Part shown: in pieces, positions 44,863 to 54,843 of the stretch
Layout: each line of letters begins with the position of its first letter
Numbering within the stretch: position 1 is the first letter of the stretch
Assembly: GCF_014218805.1 (NCBI RefSeq)
Contig: NZ_JACJUV010000001.1
Coordinates: 62,001-126,000, forward strand
DNA from: Teredinibacter franksiae
GTDB taxonomy: Bacteria; Pseudomonadota; Gammaproteobacteria; Pseudomonadales; Cellvibrionaceae
Direction: 5' to 3'
DNA length: 64,000 nt
The notes under the pieces: generated by a model
What the model saw: the letters and a program-made list of their open reading frames with translations, nothing else
What the model was told of the DNA's origin: nothing
Database searches by the model: none
Program-made: the position numbers and the translations under genes

Positions 44863-46621
44863 CCCAACTCCAATGTGCATGAGAATAGATAACGTGTTTA
44901 AACAACCCCTTCAATCGTTTTTGGTACTGATGCTGTTTTTGTCAGTATTTATCTCAGCTGCGGCATCAGCGGCCACTCTTACTTCAAGAGTTGATCGTAC
45001 AACAGTCTCTGCAGACGAAACACTGACGCTGTTCGTTCGCTATTCGGGTAATAAAAATGGCCAACCAGACTTCAGTGCCCTCAGTAGCCAATTTGAAATT
45101 TTGAACCAGCAGGAAAGCAACCAGTTTCGATCCATAAATGGACAGGTTCAGTCCTATACCGAATGGAGCATGGTTTTAATGCCCCGCCAACCCGGCCGGC
45201 TACTAATCCCATCCTTTAAATTTCACGGCCAATTCAGTGACGCGCTTGAAATTACCGTATCGGCACAGACCCAACGCCCGGCAGGTGTGCGCGATAATGT
45301 CTTTATCGAAACCATTGTTGATACCCCACGAAGCTATGTACAGGAACAGATTCGGCTGACCTATCGCCTGTATTTTTCAGTATCCATTGAAGGGCTAGAC
45401 AAGCCGGACTTAAGCCTAGACAACGTACTTATTGAGGAATTGGAAAATAGCCGTTACCAAAAAAATATAGGTGGCAATCCTTATCAGGTTGCGGAATTTA
45501 ACTACGCTCTCTTCCCTCAATCCAGTGGCGTTATTGAGATTCCTAACCAAACCTGGACAGCCAAAATTGGGCGCAGCTCGCAAACGCGAAATTTTGGCAT
45601 GGGCGGCGGCCGCTATCAGTTAAAGCGCCTTAAGACCGATGCGAAAACCATTCAGGTTGAAGCGCAACCTGATGTATTCCCCCAATCACATACCTGGCTA
45701 CCATCAACGGGTATAACCCTAACTGAACATTGGAGCAAACCGCTTAGCAGCTTTAAGGTTGGCGAGCCCATAACCTTAAAATTGAAACTACAGGCCAAGG
45801 GCCTAATGTCTTCTCAGCTACCAGAGGTTGTTATAGAACCAACCGATAGCCGCGTAAAAATTTACGCTGATCAAGCCAGTACATCCGCCACCGCAGGCCA
45901 GATGGGCTTGGTATCCGAACGTGTTGAAAGTATGGCAATTGTGGTCGCTGAAGGCGGCGAAGTCACACTACCGGGTATAAAAGTACCCTGGTGGGACACC
46001 ACCACTAATACACTTCAATACGCCGAAATACCCGAACGCACTTTCTTGGTAGCCGCCGGGGATGACGAGGTTCAACAACCTACAACCGCCCCACCACTAG
46101 GCGTTACGTCTGCACAAACGGCAACCCCGATAACGCAAGAGCTGAACCGCATTTGGCAAGTGTTGGCCATTATTTTTATGTTTCTATGTTTAGTTTTTGC
46201 GGCTTTGTGGTTGTTCACTCTTAGTAAACTTAAACAGAGCAGCCCCGCGGGTAAGCGTAATCGCGCCCACACCTTACAGAAAAACAACAGTAGCAACGAA
46301 AAGGCCGCATGGAAAAACCTAGAGCGATCCTGTGTTAACAACGACCTTCAACAGGTGCGAGAGGCGCTGATCTCTTGGGCAAAACTTCATTGGCCAGACC
46401 ACGCTATTAACAGCCTTTCTGATGTAGGCCGATTGTGCGGACAAACAAATGTTCAAAACTATTTAGCCGCACTCGATCACGCCATGTTTTCAGAGAGCGG
46501 CGACAGCAAGTGGAATGCAAACTCATTGTTTGCCGCATTGAAGGAATGGAAGACACTACAAGGGAAAGAAAAAAATGAAAAACGTTTGCCCCCCCTTTAT
46601 AGCGAAGAGGCAAACACATAA
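44846..46621 (+). CDS. BatD family membrane protein
   Basis: 591 aa from the first ATG, which overlaps the previous gene; a start further in (around GTG 44894) would give a cleaner signal peptide of FLVLMLFLSVFISAAASA. Beta-sandwich repeats follow (about 50-420: 'TLTSRVDRTTVSADETLTLFVRYSG', 'TYRLYFSVSIEGLDKPDLSLDNV'). One membrane helix lies at about 435-455 ('VLAIIFMFLCLVFAALWLF') and there is a cytoplasmic tail. BatD/oxygen-tolerance family; it closes the six-gene operon. A converging yceI gene follows. Confidence 0.88.
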   Translation: MKNAGNPTPMCMRIDNVFKQPLQSFLVLMLFLSVFISAAASAATLTSRVDRTTVSADETLTLFVRYSGNKNGQPDFSALSSQFEILNQQESNQFRSINGQVQSYTEWSMVLMPRQPGRLLIPSFKFHGQFSDALEITVSAQTQRPAGVRDNVFIETIVDTPRSYVQEQIRLTYRLYFSVSIEGLDKPDLSLDNVLIEELENSRYQKNIGGNPYQVAEFNYALFPQSSGVIEIPNQTWTAKIGRSSQTRNFGMGGGRYQLKRLKTDAKTIQVEAQPDVFPQSHTWLPSTGITLTEHWSKPLSSFKVGEPITLKLKLQAKGLMSSQLPEVVIEPTDSRVKIYADQASTSATAGQMGLVSERVESMAIVVAEGGEVTLPGIKVPWWDTTTNTLQYAEIPERTFLVAAGDDEVQQPTTAPPLGVTSAQTATPITQELNRIWQVLAIIFMFLCLVFAALWLFTLSKLKQSSPAGKRNRAHTLQKNNSSNEKAAWKNLERSCVNNDLQQVREALISWAKLHWPDHAINSLSDVGRLCGQTNVQNYLAALDHAMFSESGDSKWNANSLFAALKEWKTLQGKEKNEKRLPPLYSEEANT

Positions 46622-46650
46622 AGACCTAGAACTAAGTCTTTAAGGGATCT

Positions 46651-47283
46651 TTATTGCTTAATGCCTTCAACAGACAATATAAGTTCGACATTAGCAGAGG
46701 CTACACCCAATTTACTGCCCATATCCAGACCCCAGTCCTTCGGCATAATAGTTGCGCGACCTTCAAACCCCTGACGGAAACCACCCCAGGGGTCTTTGCC
46801 CCCACCGATGTATTCAACATCAACGGTTATCGGTTTGGTTACACCCATTAAAGTTAAATTACCCTCTAGCACGCCCTTACTGCCTTCCGTAACTTTATAG
46901 GCGGTACTTTGAAAACTCGCTTTTGGAAACTTTTTGGAATTAAGGTATTTTTTGTCTGCTAGGTGCGATTCCCGCAAGGCATGATTAGTATCGAGACTGG
47001 TCACATCCACATCAACCGTAACTTTACTGGCTTCCGGGGCGGCCGGGTCGTAATGAAATTCGCCGCTAAAGGTATTGAAGCGACCGTACAGCCAGCTATA
47101 GCCCAAATGCTTTACCCTAAATTGAATAAACGCATGTGAGCCCTTGGTATCAATAACATATTTTTCAGCGACAACGACTTGAGATACAAAGGCGGCACCG
47201 AAACTAGCTATGCCTACGAGCGCAAACTTCGCGATACTTTTTTTAACGGCTTGCACCGCACTTACATCTGTTTTTTTGAACAT
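46651..47283 (-). CDS. YceI family periplasmic protein
   Basis: 210 aa with signal peptide (cleavage after about residue 39, VVA-EKY). YceI proteins are lipocalin-like beta-barrels that bind isoprenoids such as ubiquinone-8. Family motifs: 'YVIDTKGSHAFIQFRVKHLGYSWLYGRFNTFSGEF', 'DVDVTSLDTNHALRESHLA', 'LTLMGVTKPITVDVEYIG', 'GFEGRATIMPKDWGLD'. It lies 86 bp downstream of a b561 gene; yceI-b561 pairs are common and may act together in quinone redox chemistry. Confidence 0.92.
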   Translation of the reverse strand: MFKKTDVSAVQAVKKSIAKFALVGIASFGAAFVSQVVVAEKYVIDTKGSHAFIQFRVKHLGYSWLYGRFNTFSGEFHYDPAAPEASKVTVDVDVTSLDTNHALRESHLADKKYLNSKKFPKASFQSTAYKVTEGSKGVLEGNLTLMGVTKPITVDVEYIGGGKDPWGGFRQGFEGRATIMPKDWGLDMGSKLGVASANVELILSVEGIKQ

Positions 47284-47368
47284 GTCTTATCTCCTGTTGT
47301 AGAGTGGGGATAACCCCCGACTAATGACTATCTACTAATGACTCAGTAATCTTGGCTCGTGTAGATAA

Positions 47369-47914
47369 CTAACGAGTCATTCGGCGCAACGTGTTATCTT
47401 TGTCAATTATATGGTGCTTTATCGCTCCAAGCGCATGTAAACACATAATGGCAATAATAGTATAAGCCAATATCTCATGGGTCTCGTGAGCAAACTCTTT
47501 TAACCATGGTGCGTCAGATTCCGTTATTAGTGCAGGAATATGAATAATGCCAAATACACCCAAGGGCTGACCTTTAGAGGTCGCAATAAAGTAGCCACTC
47601 ATAAACATACTAAAAATGGCGACATAAAAAAAAGCGTGCACCGCATGCGCCAACCATTTTTCCCATGGTTTATGGCTGGTCAACGGCGATGGTACACCAT
47701 TACGCCAACGCCCAAACAAGCGATAGAGCGTAACCAATACCAAACAAAAGCCAATACCCATGTGTAGTGCAGGTGCTTTTTGATACCAGGAACTGTAGTA
47801 ATCTAAGCCCTCCATCCACAGGCCCAAACCGAATAAGCTTACAATCGCTAATGCCGATAGCCAGTGAATACTTTTATGTAAAACACTATAGGATTGCGTC
47901 TTTGTCACCTTCAT
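47369..47914 (-). CDS. Cytochrome b561 family protein
   Basis: 181 aa from ATG 47914, preceded by an excellent SD (GGAGGAGG). The ORF to 47935 would start inside the SD. Four-helix di-haem protein of the b561 family: His in 'LHKSIHWLSA', 'ALHMGIG', 'FAHETHEILAY', 'LHALGAIKHHIIDKDNTLRRM'. Homologous to the gene at 355-897, sharing the C-terminal DKDNTL.RM motif. First in an operon with yceI (86 bp). Confidence 0.9.
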   Translation of the reverse strand: MKVTKTQSYSVLHKSIHWLSALAIVSLFGLGLWMEGLDYYSSWYQKAPALHMGIGFCLVLVTLYRLFGRWRNGVPSPLTSHKPWEKWLAHAVHAFFYVAIFSMFMSGYFIATSKGQPLGVFGIIHIPALITESDAPWLKEFAHETHEILAYTIIAIMCLHALGAIKHHIIDKDNTLRRMTR

Positions 47915-48035
47915 TATACCTCCTCCTCTGCACAAAGGTTTTGCAACAACTCATTTCAGAACCGCCCACTTAAATTTACTGACTTCCGTACCATTAACTC
48001 CGGCACCGTTAACACCAGTACAATTCACTCCAGTA

Positions 48036-50723
48036 CTACAGACTTTTCGACACAACTTCGTATACGTCTTTGGACAATGCTGGCACGGCTTGTATCCGGC
48101 CAAGCGCCTTTTTCATGTTTTCCTGACGCTGTTCATCGTACTTCTTCCAGCGTGTAAGCGGAGTGAGTAAACGGGCAGCTATTTGTGGGTTTTTTTGATT
48201 CAGCTCGATAATTCTATCACTCAGAAACGCGTAGCCACTTCCTGAACGATCGTGAAAACAGCTTGGGTTACGATTTGAAAACCCGCCAACCAAAGCCCGC
48301 AATTTATTAGGGTTGTTGATATCAAATGCAGCGTGGCCCATTAACGCCTGTATCTGCTCCAAAGTACCGGGGTTTGGGTTCGTCGCCTGTAGCGCGAACC
48401 AACGATTTAGCACCAGAGTCTCATGCTGCCATTTCTTATAAAAACTTTGCAGGCAATCGCTCTTTATCAATTCAGCTGATTTACTGCTGCTGTGAACGAT
48501 ATTGGTCAAGGCCGCCAGCTCATCAGTCATATTCGTTGCATTCTGCAACTGCCGGTTACAAAGTTCCACCGCGTCAGCTTTTCCACTGGCGACCAAATAG
48601 CTTAGAGCCGTATTTTTGAGGCTTCGTCGAGCAATACTTTGTGCGTCGGTAGAAAATATTTCATCACACGCCAAGCGTTCATAAATCGCGAGGTAGCGGT
48701 CATAAAATTGAATTGCGAGTTTTCGCTTTACCCGAATGCGTGCGTGATGCGTTTTTTCTACATCAATGGAAGATTGAATTTCAGATAGATATTCTTCGCT
48801 GGGCAAGGCCATTGTGTACGCAAGCATTTGCAAGTCTTGCGTATCCTTGCCATCAATTGTATCAATGGCTTGTTGTAAAATATCACTCTGAGCATCCAGC
48901 AGCTGCGAATTAACGGTGGGAGACGGTTCGTTCCCAAGGGCATCCATCACCGAAAATATTGATTTCACCGCCATTTGTTGACTGGCATCCCACCGACAGA
49001 AGCCATCGGTATCTTTAGCTATAATGCGCTGTAAATCTTCCAAGCTATAATTGTAGTTAATTTTTACAGGTGCAGAAAAGTTACGGAACAGTGACGGTAC
49101 AGGCCTTTCTTTAACACCGCTAAAAATATACGTTTGCTCGTTCTCGGTTAATTCAAGCACACACTCATTATTCCCCTTGCCCAACTGCCCTTTTAACTGC
49201 AACTCTATAGGCCCCCGCTCACCAACAAGCGCCAAAGCCATTGGCATATGGAAGGGCTTTTTAACATTCGATTCAGGTGTCGCCGGGCAACTTTGCTTAA
49301 CCGTTAGCTCGAATTCATTTTCTTTTTCTCGATAACTAGCTGAAATCGAAACCCTGGGCGTTCCCGCTTGGCGGTACCAATTCATAAATTGGCTAAAATC
49401 TCGGCCGGATGCATCCGCCATTGCACGAACGAAATCGTCTATGGTTACCGCAGCTCCGTCGTGGCGTTCAAAATACAAATCACTGCCTTTACGAAAGGCT
49501 TCAGCACCCAGTAAGCTGTGAATCATGCGTACAACTTCTGCACCTTTTTCGTAAACCGTTAGGGTATAGAAGTTGGAGATTTCAATAAAGGATGCTGGCT
49601 GTACCGGGTGTGCCATAGGCCCAGCATCTTCCGCAAATTGATGCGTACGCAGCATATTGACATCTTCTACGCGCTTAACTGTACGCGAGCCCATGTCGGA
49701 CGAAAACTCCGAATCCCTGAATACAGTAAAGCCTTCCTTTAAACTCAACTGAAACCAGTCTCGACAGGTAACCCGATTACCCGACCAGTTGTGGAAGTAT
49801 TCATGCGCTACAATGGCTTCAATAGACTGAAAACTGTCATCTGTTGTTGTTTCTTTACTGGCCAGCACACAGCTACTGTTGAATATATTCAGCCCCTTAT
49901 TTTCCATGGCTCCCATGTTAAAGTCGTCCACGGCTACAATCATGAATATATCTAGATCGTATTCACGTCCGTAGACTTGCTCGTCCCATGTCATTGCCTT
50001 TTTAAGTGAAATCATCGCGTGATCGCACTTATTATGATCTTTTTCTTCAACAAATATACGTAACGATATTTCTCTGCCACTCATAGTGGTAAAAGTATCG
50101 TCTAGACTCACCAAATCTCCGGCCACTAGGGCAAAAAGGTAGCTTGGTTTTTTAAACGGGTCTTGCCACTCAACCCAATGCCGGCCTTCTTCCGAGTTAC
50201 CCTCAGCAATTTTATTGCCATTAGACAGCAATACAGGGTATTTGCTTTTATCGGCCGTGATGCGCGTTGTAAATTCGCTTAATACATCGGGCCTATCTAA
50301 ATAGTAGGTGATTTTCCGAAAACCTTCGGCCTCACACTGTGTACAGAACATTTTGTGTGACTTGTACAACCCCTCTAAAGAGGTGTTTTCTTGGGGCTTT
50401 ATCCGAGTAACGCAGACTAATTTAAACCTATCTGGAACATTACTTATCGCAAGCGTAGCGTCCGTTAACTGATAATTAGTCGCCTGAATTTCTGCGTCAT
50501 CAACGGAAACAAACAATAATTCCAACTCTTGACCATCAAGAACCAGAGCCGCCTCTTTGTCCGAGGTTTGTCTTTGTATCGTCAGGGTTGCGCGCACATC
50601 GGCATAAGTCTCAAATAGCTCGAACTCTAGACGCGTACGAGTGATGGAAAAATCGGGTGCTTTATAATCTTTTAAATGGATCGCTGCGGGCTGGGCATCT
50701 TTCACGGTTATTTTCCTGTCCAT
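48036..50723 (-). CDS. pepN: Aminopeptidase N (M1 family)
   Basis: 895 aa, full length for gammaproteobacterial PepN. A zinc aminopeptidase of the cytoplasm that trims N-terminal residues. Substrate-recognition 'GAMENKGLN', zinc motif 'VAHEYFHNWSGNRVTCRDWFQLSLKEG' (HExxH-x18-E), and 'YTLTVYEKGAEVVRM' (transition-state Tyr) are intact. The C-terminal helical domain ends in 'SKDVYEVVSKSL'. Start overlaps the DUF1315 gene by 16 bp, so they are cotranscribed. Confidence 0.96.
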   Translation of the reverse strand: MDRKITVKDAQPAAIHLKDYKAPDFSITRTRLEFELFETYADVRATLTIQRQTSDKEAALVLDGQELELLFVSVDDAEIQATNYQLTDATLAISNVPDRFKLVCVTRIKPQENTSLEGLYKSHKMFCTQCEAEGFRKITYYLDRPDVLSEFTTRITADKSKYPVLLSNGNKIAEGNSEEGRHWVEWQDPFKKPSYLFALVAGDLVSLDDTFTTMSGREISLRIFVEEKDHNKCDHAMISLKKAMTWDEQVYGREYDLDIFMIVAVDDFNMGAMENKGLNIFNSSCVLASKETTTDDSFQSIEAIVAHEYFHNWSGNRVTCRDWFQLSLKEGFTVFRDSEFSSDMGSRTVKRVEDVNMLRTHQFAEDAGPMAHPVQPASFIEISNFYTLTVYEKGAEVVRMIHSLLGAEAFRKGSDLYFERHDGAAVTIDDFVRAMADASGRDFSQFMNWYRQAGTPRVSISASYREKENEFELTVKQSCPATPESNVKKPFHMPMALALVGERGPIELQLKGQLGKGNNECVLELTENEQTYIFSGVKERPVPSLFRNFSAPVKINYNYSLEDLQRIIAKDTDGFCRWDASQQMAVKSIFSVMDALGNEPSPTVNSQLLDAQSDILQQAIDTIDGKDTQDLQMLAYTMALPSEEYLSEIQSSIDVEKTHHARIRVKRKLAIQFYDRYLAIYERLACDEIFSTDAQSIARRSLKNTALSYLVASGKADAVELCNRQLQNATNMTDELAALTNIVHSSSKSAELIKSDCLQSFYKKWQHETLVLNRWFALQATNPNPGTLEQIQALMGHAAFDINNPNKLRALVGGFSNRNPSCFHDRSGSGYAFLSDRIIELNQKNPQIAARLLTPLTRWKKYDEQRQENMKKALGRIQAVPALSKDVYEVVSKSL

Positions 50724-50974
50724 TTTAATTCTGTTTCTTCGTCTGGCGAATGTTCGTGCTTATCTTCACAGGGCGTTTCTTTGGTAGGCATAAAACCTGT
50801 ACGCTCTGTTTCACTAATATAGCGATGTTCGTAAGCGATAATAGCCTCCATACACGTCTCTATTTGACTTTGCGTTAACGCATTGCCGTCAGGCCATTTT
50901 CGAACTTCCACTGCGGTTTTAAACCGGCGATATATTTCCGGTGTCATCGATTTTAGTATTGATTCAATATTCAT
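50708..50974 (-). CDS. DUF1315 (YeaC-like) protein
   Basis: 88 aa. Family pattern: 'MNIESILKSMTPEIYRRFKTAVEVRKWPDGNALTQSQIETCMEAIIAYEHRYI', followed by a variable acidic tail. Function unknown, but the family is commonly found next to pepN in gammaproteobacteria. Its ATG overlaps the rhomboid stop codon (4 bp) and its 3' end overlaps pepN. Confidence 0.92.
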   Translation of the reverse strand: MNIESILKSMTPEIYRRFKTAVEVRKWPDGNALTQSQIETCMEAIIAYEHRYISETERTGFMPTKETPCEDKHEHSPDEETELKWTGK

Positions 50975-51840
50975 TTCGGTTTTACTTTATGTTTGAAATA
51001 CAAAACTTCGGCGGTGGCAACAATAAGCCCTGCTATTAGGCCACCCAAGTGTGCGGCATTGCCGACGCTACCACTGATAAACAAATCAATGAGGCCTGAA
51101 TATCCAAGCGCTAACCAAACCAAAAAGAATATATAAATGCTAGAGGGCATCTTAACTAAGGGGCTTTTGTGAAAACGACCCCACACAAGCAAATAGCCCA
51201 TAAAGCCATAAACAACGCCGGAAAGACCACCAAAGAGATTACCGGAGATGGCGAAAAACTGGCTAAAATTTGCTGCAATCGCAATAATTAAAAAAGTGAT
51301 CAAATAACCTCGTTTACCAGCAAACACTTCTATACGCCGGCCAAATTCCCACACCCATAAACTATTAAACAGTATATGCAGGCTACCGTAATGTAAGAAA
51401 GTTGGCGTCAGCAAACGCCATATTTCACCTTTAGATACAGACACCTGAAAAGGCAAGAACCTTAACGCACTTTCCAGCGATGCTACGTTCAATACACTGG
51501 CGATGAGGTAGCCCAAGACACCAAGCGCTATTATCACTAACGTTAGTGGAAATAATCGCAGCATTTGTGCGAAGGTAAGCTGTGAAGGCCGCACGGTTTG
51601 GCCCCCACCCTTTTCAGCTCCTGTTTCAACTACTGGCTTACCGGCGCGGAAAAGGTCACCCTTGGAGTCTGACGAAAAAAAAGTATTAACAAGCGATACT
51701 TGAGCAGGATTAGCCAACCATAAAACCTGTAGGCCTGCCTGTTCAGTTATTCGATGTTGAACATTTTGTGATTGAAGGTAATCATGGAGCTGCTGAAGAT
51801 TCGAATCAACAGGATACTCGGCAATTTTTGTCCAGGCCAT
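50971..51840 (-). CDS. Rhomboid family intramembrane serine protease
   Basis: 289 aa. N-terminal cytoplasmic domain (about 1-90), then six membrane segments. The catalytic dyad of GlpG-type proteases is visible: Ser in 'GLSGVVYGFMGY' and His in 'NAAHLGGLIAGL'. 'LLTPTFLHYGSLHILFNSLWVWEFGRRIE' forms the L1/TM2 region with the conserved HxxxN. Cleaves membrane proteins within the bilayer; substrates not known here. Middle gene of the nadK-pepN run. Confidence 0.92.
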   Translation of the reverse strand: MAWTKIAEYPVDSNLQQLHDYLQSQNVQHRITEQAGLQVLWLANPAQVSLVNTFFSSDSKGDLFRAGKPVVETGAEKGGGQTVRPSQLTFAQMLRLFPLTLVIIALGVLGYLIASVLNVASLESALRFLPFQVSVSKGEIWRLLTPTFLHYGSLHILFNSLWVWEFGRRIEVFAGKRGYLITFLIIAIAANFSQFFAISGNLFGGLSGVVYGFMGYLLVWGRFHKSPLVKMPSSIYIFFLVWLALGYSGLIDLFISGSVGNAAHLGGLIAGLIVATAEVLYFKHKVKPK

Positions 51841-51857
51841 ACGATTATTCTAATATT

Positions 51858-52850
51858 TCAGGCTGAGTTTCCAGCATTAAGTTCAAGTGTTACGTCTATC
51901 CAGTCGAATTTCGATTTATCGAGTTCCGCCTCACCATCGTAGCGATAGCATGCCAGCCGCCCAAATTTAACGGCACTGTAATCTAGGCACGCTAGATTTT
52001 TTTTAATGGGCGCGGGATCTCCCTGTAGCCAGTAGTGGCCCACAAACAGAGGTTTTTCAGTGTCGCTGTAGGATAAAAGTGCGTTTTTGTGTTCTGAACC
52101 CAAAGGCATCGAGTCAATGTCTTTGGGTAATGGGTCGGGCTGGAAGGCTACATCACCAAATGTTTCGGGGGAATCGGCCCAAAACTTAGTTCTGAAAGCT
52201 CGCCTTTCATAGCCGTCTCCACCGGTTATTTTTCTGCCATCGGGCAATTTAATGTCCGTGCCTCGAGTAAGGCGATTAAGAAAACGGTTTTCGAAGCTGT
52301 CGATTATGGCGGAATTTTGGATAAAACTGTGAGAGATGCTATTGGAGCCGCCATTACGCTCTAAAAACTCATCAATTAACGCAGTATCCCAACAGGCGTG
52401 AACCACCCTAAAAGACGAAAACTCCACAAGTACTGGCAGCGTTGCAAACCAGTCCAAAAACATTCGCCACTCTTCAGGGTACCCGGCAAACTGGCTGAGT
52501 GTTTCTGCAATTAACCGATTGTGCCGGGTGTTGTGCTCTCGCACGTAGGTTTTACCGCTCGCTTCAGGTGCCGCAGTAGTATAACCGAGCGCATTGAACT
52601 CATGGTTGCCCATAATACATACCGCGCTACCATCATCGACCATATTTTTTACAACGTGGAGCGCTTCGCGTATGCGCGGGCCCCTATCAACAATATCACC
52701 TAAAAAAACCGCCGTACGCGTGGGGTGACGGTATAAGGGCCACGTTTGTGTGGGTGCACAGTTTTCATAGCCAAGCTTCTGGAGCAATAATTCCAGTGTA
52801 TTGGCGCAACCATGTACATCGCCGATGATGTCGTAACCACTGTAAGCCAT
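51858..52850 (-). CDS. Metallophosphoesterase (calcineurin-like)
   Basis: 330 aa. Two-metal phosphoesterase motifs in order: GDVHG (residues 11-15), GDIVDRGP (about 50-57), GNHEFN (about 82), and 'VHACWD', 'FVGHYWLQGDPAP'. Serine/threonine phosphatase or diadenosine-tetraphosphatase-like; the exact substrate cannot be read. Situated between nadK and the rhomboid gene on the minus strand with an 18-bp gap to each neighbour. Confidence 0.9.
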   Translation of the reverse strand: MAYSGYDIIGDVHGCANTLELLLQKLGYENCAPTQTWPLYRHPTRTAVFLGDIVDRGPRIREALHVVKNMVDDGSAVCIMGNHEFNALGYTTAAPEASGKTYVREHNTRHNRLIAETLSQFAGYPEEWRMFLDWFATLPVLVEFSSFRVVHACWDTALIDEFLERNGGSNSISHSFIQNSAIIDSFENRFLNRLTRGTDIKLPDGRKITGGDGYERRAFRTKFWADSPETFGDVAFQPDPLPKDIDSMPLGSEHKNALLSYSDTEKPLFVGHYWLQGDPAPIKKNLACLDYSAVKFGRLACYRYDGEAELDKSKFDWIDVTLELNAGNSA

Positions 52851-52868
52851 ATTGTCAGTTTGTATCCG

Positions 52869-53753
52869 TTAAGTATTTCCAGTATCGCTGGCCCATCCTA
52901 ACTTTGTTCGGCAGGTCTCATAAAAGTTGTGACCTTCTGGATGAATTAAGGTTAGCGCCTTCTCAGACTTTGTAATGATTACTTCATCACCCGGCTGTGT
53001 CATCGTTTGGCTCTGACCGTCGCATGTAACCAGAGGGTTCAAGTTATTCTGTTCTGACACGATCAGGCGAATAACACTACTACCTGCCACCACAATAGGA
53101 CGACTGCTCAGGGTATGTGGGTAAAGCGGAACCAACGCAATAGCGTCTAAATTAGGGTGCATAATAGGGCCCCCACCACTTAGCGCGTAGGCTGTAGAAC
53201 CCGTAGGAGAGGAAATAATCAACCCATCGGAACGTTGGCGGTAGACAAACTCGTTGTTGATATAGAGTTCGAACTCAATCATTCGGATAAATTTACCCGG
53301 ATGAATAACGACATCGTTAAGGGCCAGCCCTTCTGAAAGTGCTTCACCGTCACGCATGACTTCGCTGTTAAGCAGAAAACGCTCTTCCGTTTGGTACTTA
53401 CCGTCCAGTACTTCGCTAACTTTTGTTTCAATTTCATCCGGAGAGATATCGGTAAGAAAGCCCAAACGACCTCGATTGATACCAAGAATATTGACCGGAT
53501 GCCCAGCAAAGGCTCTAGCGGCCGAGAGTAAGCTGCCATCGCCGCCAACCACAATGATCAGGTCGCATTTCTTTGCCAGCTCAACTCTTGAAGCCACTGG
53601 GTAACCCTCACCCGGCAAAACGGTGGAGGTTTCTTCATCCAATAGCAGCTTGACCTTGCGTTTCGACAAAAAATTTACCAGTCGATTGATCGAATACTGG
53701 GTATTGGCGCTGGCAAGGCGCCCTATTAAACCGATGGTATTGAAAGAACTCAT
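52869..53753 (-). CDS. nadK: NAD kinase
   Basis: 294 aa. Phosphorylates NAD to NADP. Motifs: 'IVVGGDGSLLSAARA' (GGDG, about residue 71), 'INRGRLGFLTDI', 'LNDVVIHPGK', 'RSDGLIISSPTGSTAYALSGGGPI', and 'CDGQ'. Length and motifs are normal. First of the minus-strand gene run; the divergent DUF1853 gene begins 94 bp to the right. Confidence 0.96.
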   Translation of the reverse strand: MSSFNTIGLIGRLASANTQYSINRLVNFLSKRKVKLLLDEETSTVLPGEGYPVASRVELAKKCDLIIVVGGDGSLLSAARAFAGHPVNILGINRGRLGFLTDISPDEIETKVSEVLDGKYQTEERFLLNSEVMRDGEALSEGLALNDVVIHPGKFIRMIEFELYINNEFVYRQRSDGLIISSPTGSTAYALSGGGPIMHPNLDAIALVPLYPHTLSSRPIVVAGSSVIRLIVSEQNNLNPLVTCDGQSQTMTQPGDEVIITKSEKALTLIHPEGHNFYETCRTKLGWASDTGNT

Positions 53754-53847
53754 GGACAGAAATGTCTCCGGAAACGGCGATAACGCGAATTGCTATAAAC
53801 TAGATTTTATATGAGCATGCACCAAGTCTCCATTACTAGCCCCAAAT

Positions 53848-54843
53848 ATGATGCAAATAGCCAACATCAAGTCCAACCTTACCACTTTACTGCAAAGCCT
53901 AGAGTCACCAGGTGCACGCGACCTAGCCTGGTTACTTTTTAGCCCGACCCTGCTTCAGTCACCTTTAGGGCGACATAAAGCCTTACCGGTACTGACTCAA
54001 TTCGCACAAAACAACCCTTCGGAAATTGTAACTTGGTTACAAACGATGAACGCAAGCAAGCACACATGCACGCCACCGCCAACAAGGGGCTTTCCGAATA
54101 AGCGCCTGGGGAAATACTTTGAAGAAGTCATCGAAACAGTTTTGTCTTCCAATGCCTTCTATGCATTTAGCGGTATCAAATGTGTTATGCGGAATTATCA
54201 GTACATTGAAAATAAAGTCACCAAGGGTGAATTAGATTACCTGCTTCAATATCAAGACGGCTCAGTTGTGCACGTGGAAGCCGCCATTAAGTTTTATTTG
54301 CTCAATAGGCAATCATCAAATCCCAAGAACTGGCACCAATGGCTAGGCCCCAATTCCCGTGACACACTGGGATTGAAACTAACGCACATGCAAGACAAGC
54401 AACTGACCTTACTCGATAATCCAAAAGCCAGATCTGAGGTTTTAGAGGTGCTACACCTCCCCCAATCCACACCCGTAACTACCGCTTACTTATTGAAAGG
54501 TATGTTATTTGTACACTGGCTGGAGCAACTTTGCTTACCGAAGCACATTAATACCGAGGTAATGACCGGAGTATGGCTGTATGAAAGCCAACAATTCGAG
54601 TTTTTAAATACATATAAAAAACGCGGTTTTGTGTCGACGCACTTAGAGAAGGCCGCTTGGATGGGAGGACATTATTGGGCTGAGACGAGCAACCCTGAAA
54701 ACGAAGTGGAAGCATATTATAAAGCGGGTGGCGCCGTACCCTATATGCTGAGTGTAGTTAACCCTGTATCACAAGAAGAGATTCGAGCCGTGGTGGTAGA
54801 TGATTACTGGCCAGTAACCAACTCGCCATCACGTAAAATATAA
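53848..54843 (+). CDS. DUF1853 family protein
   Basis: 331 aa. DUF1853 is a proteobacterial family of unknown function with PD-(D/E)XK-nuclease-like features: 'RLGKYFEEVIETVLSS', 'GELDYLLQYQDGSVVHVEAAIKFYL' (E-x-D...E-x-K pattern). It is followed by 'LGPNSRDTLGLKLTHMQDKQL' and a C-terminal 'RGFVSTHLEKAAWMGGHYW'. The resemblance to nuclease cores is by eye. Its 3' end overlaps the converging cNMP/rhodanese gene by 40 bp. Confidence 0.9.
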   Translation: MMQIANIKSNLTTLLQSLESPGARDLAWLLFSPTLLQSPLGRHKALPVLTQFAQNNPSEIVTWLQTMNASKHTCTPPPTRGFPNKRLGKYFEEVIETVLSSNAFYAFSGIKCVMRNYQYIENKVTKGELDYLLQYQDGSVVHVEAAIKFYLLNRQSSNPKNWHQWLGPNSRDTLGLKLTHMQDKQLTLLDNPKARSEVLEVLHLPQSTPVTTAYLLKGMLFVHWLEQLCLPKHINTEVMTGVWLYESQQFEFLNTYKKRGFVSTHLEKAAWMGGHYWAETSNPENEVEAYYKAGGAVPYMLSVVNPVSQEEIRAVVVDDYWPVTNSPSRKI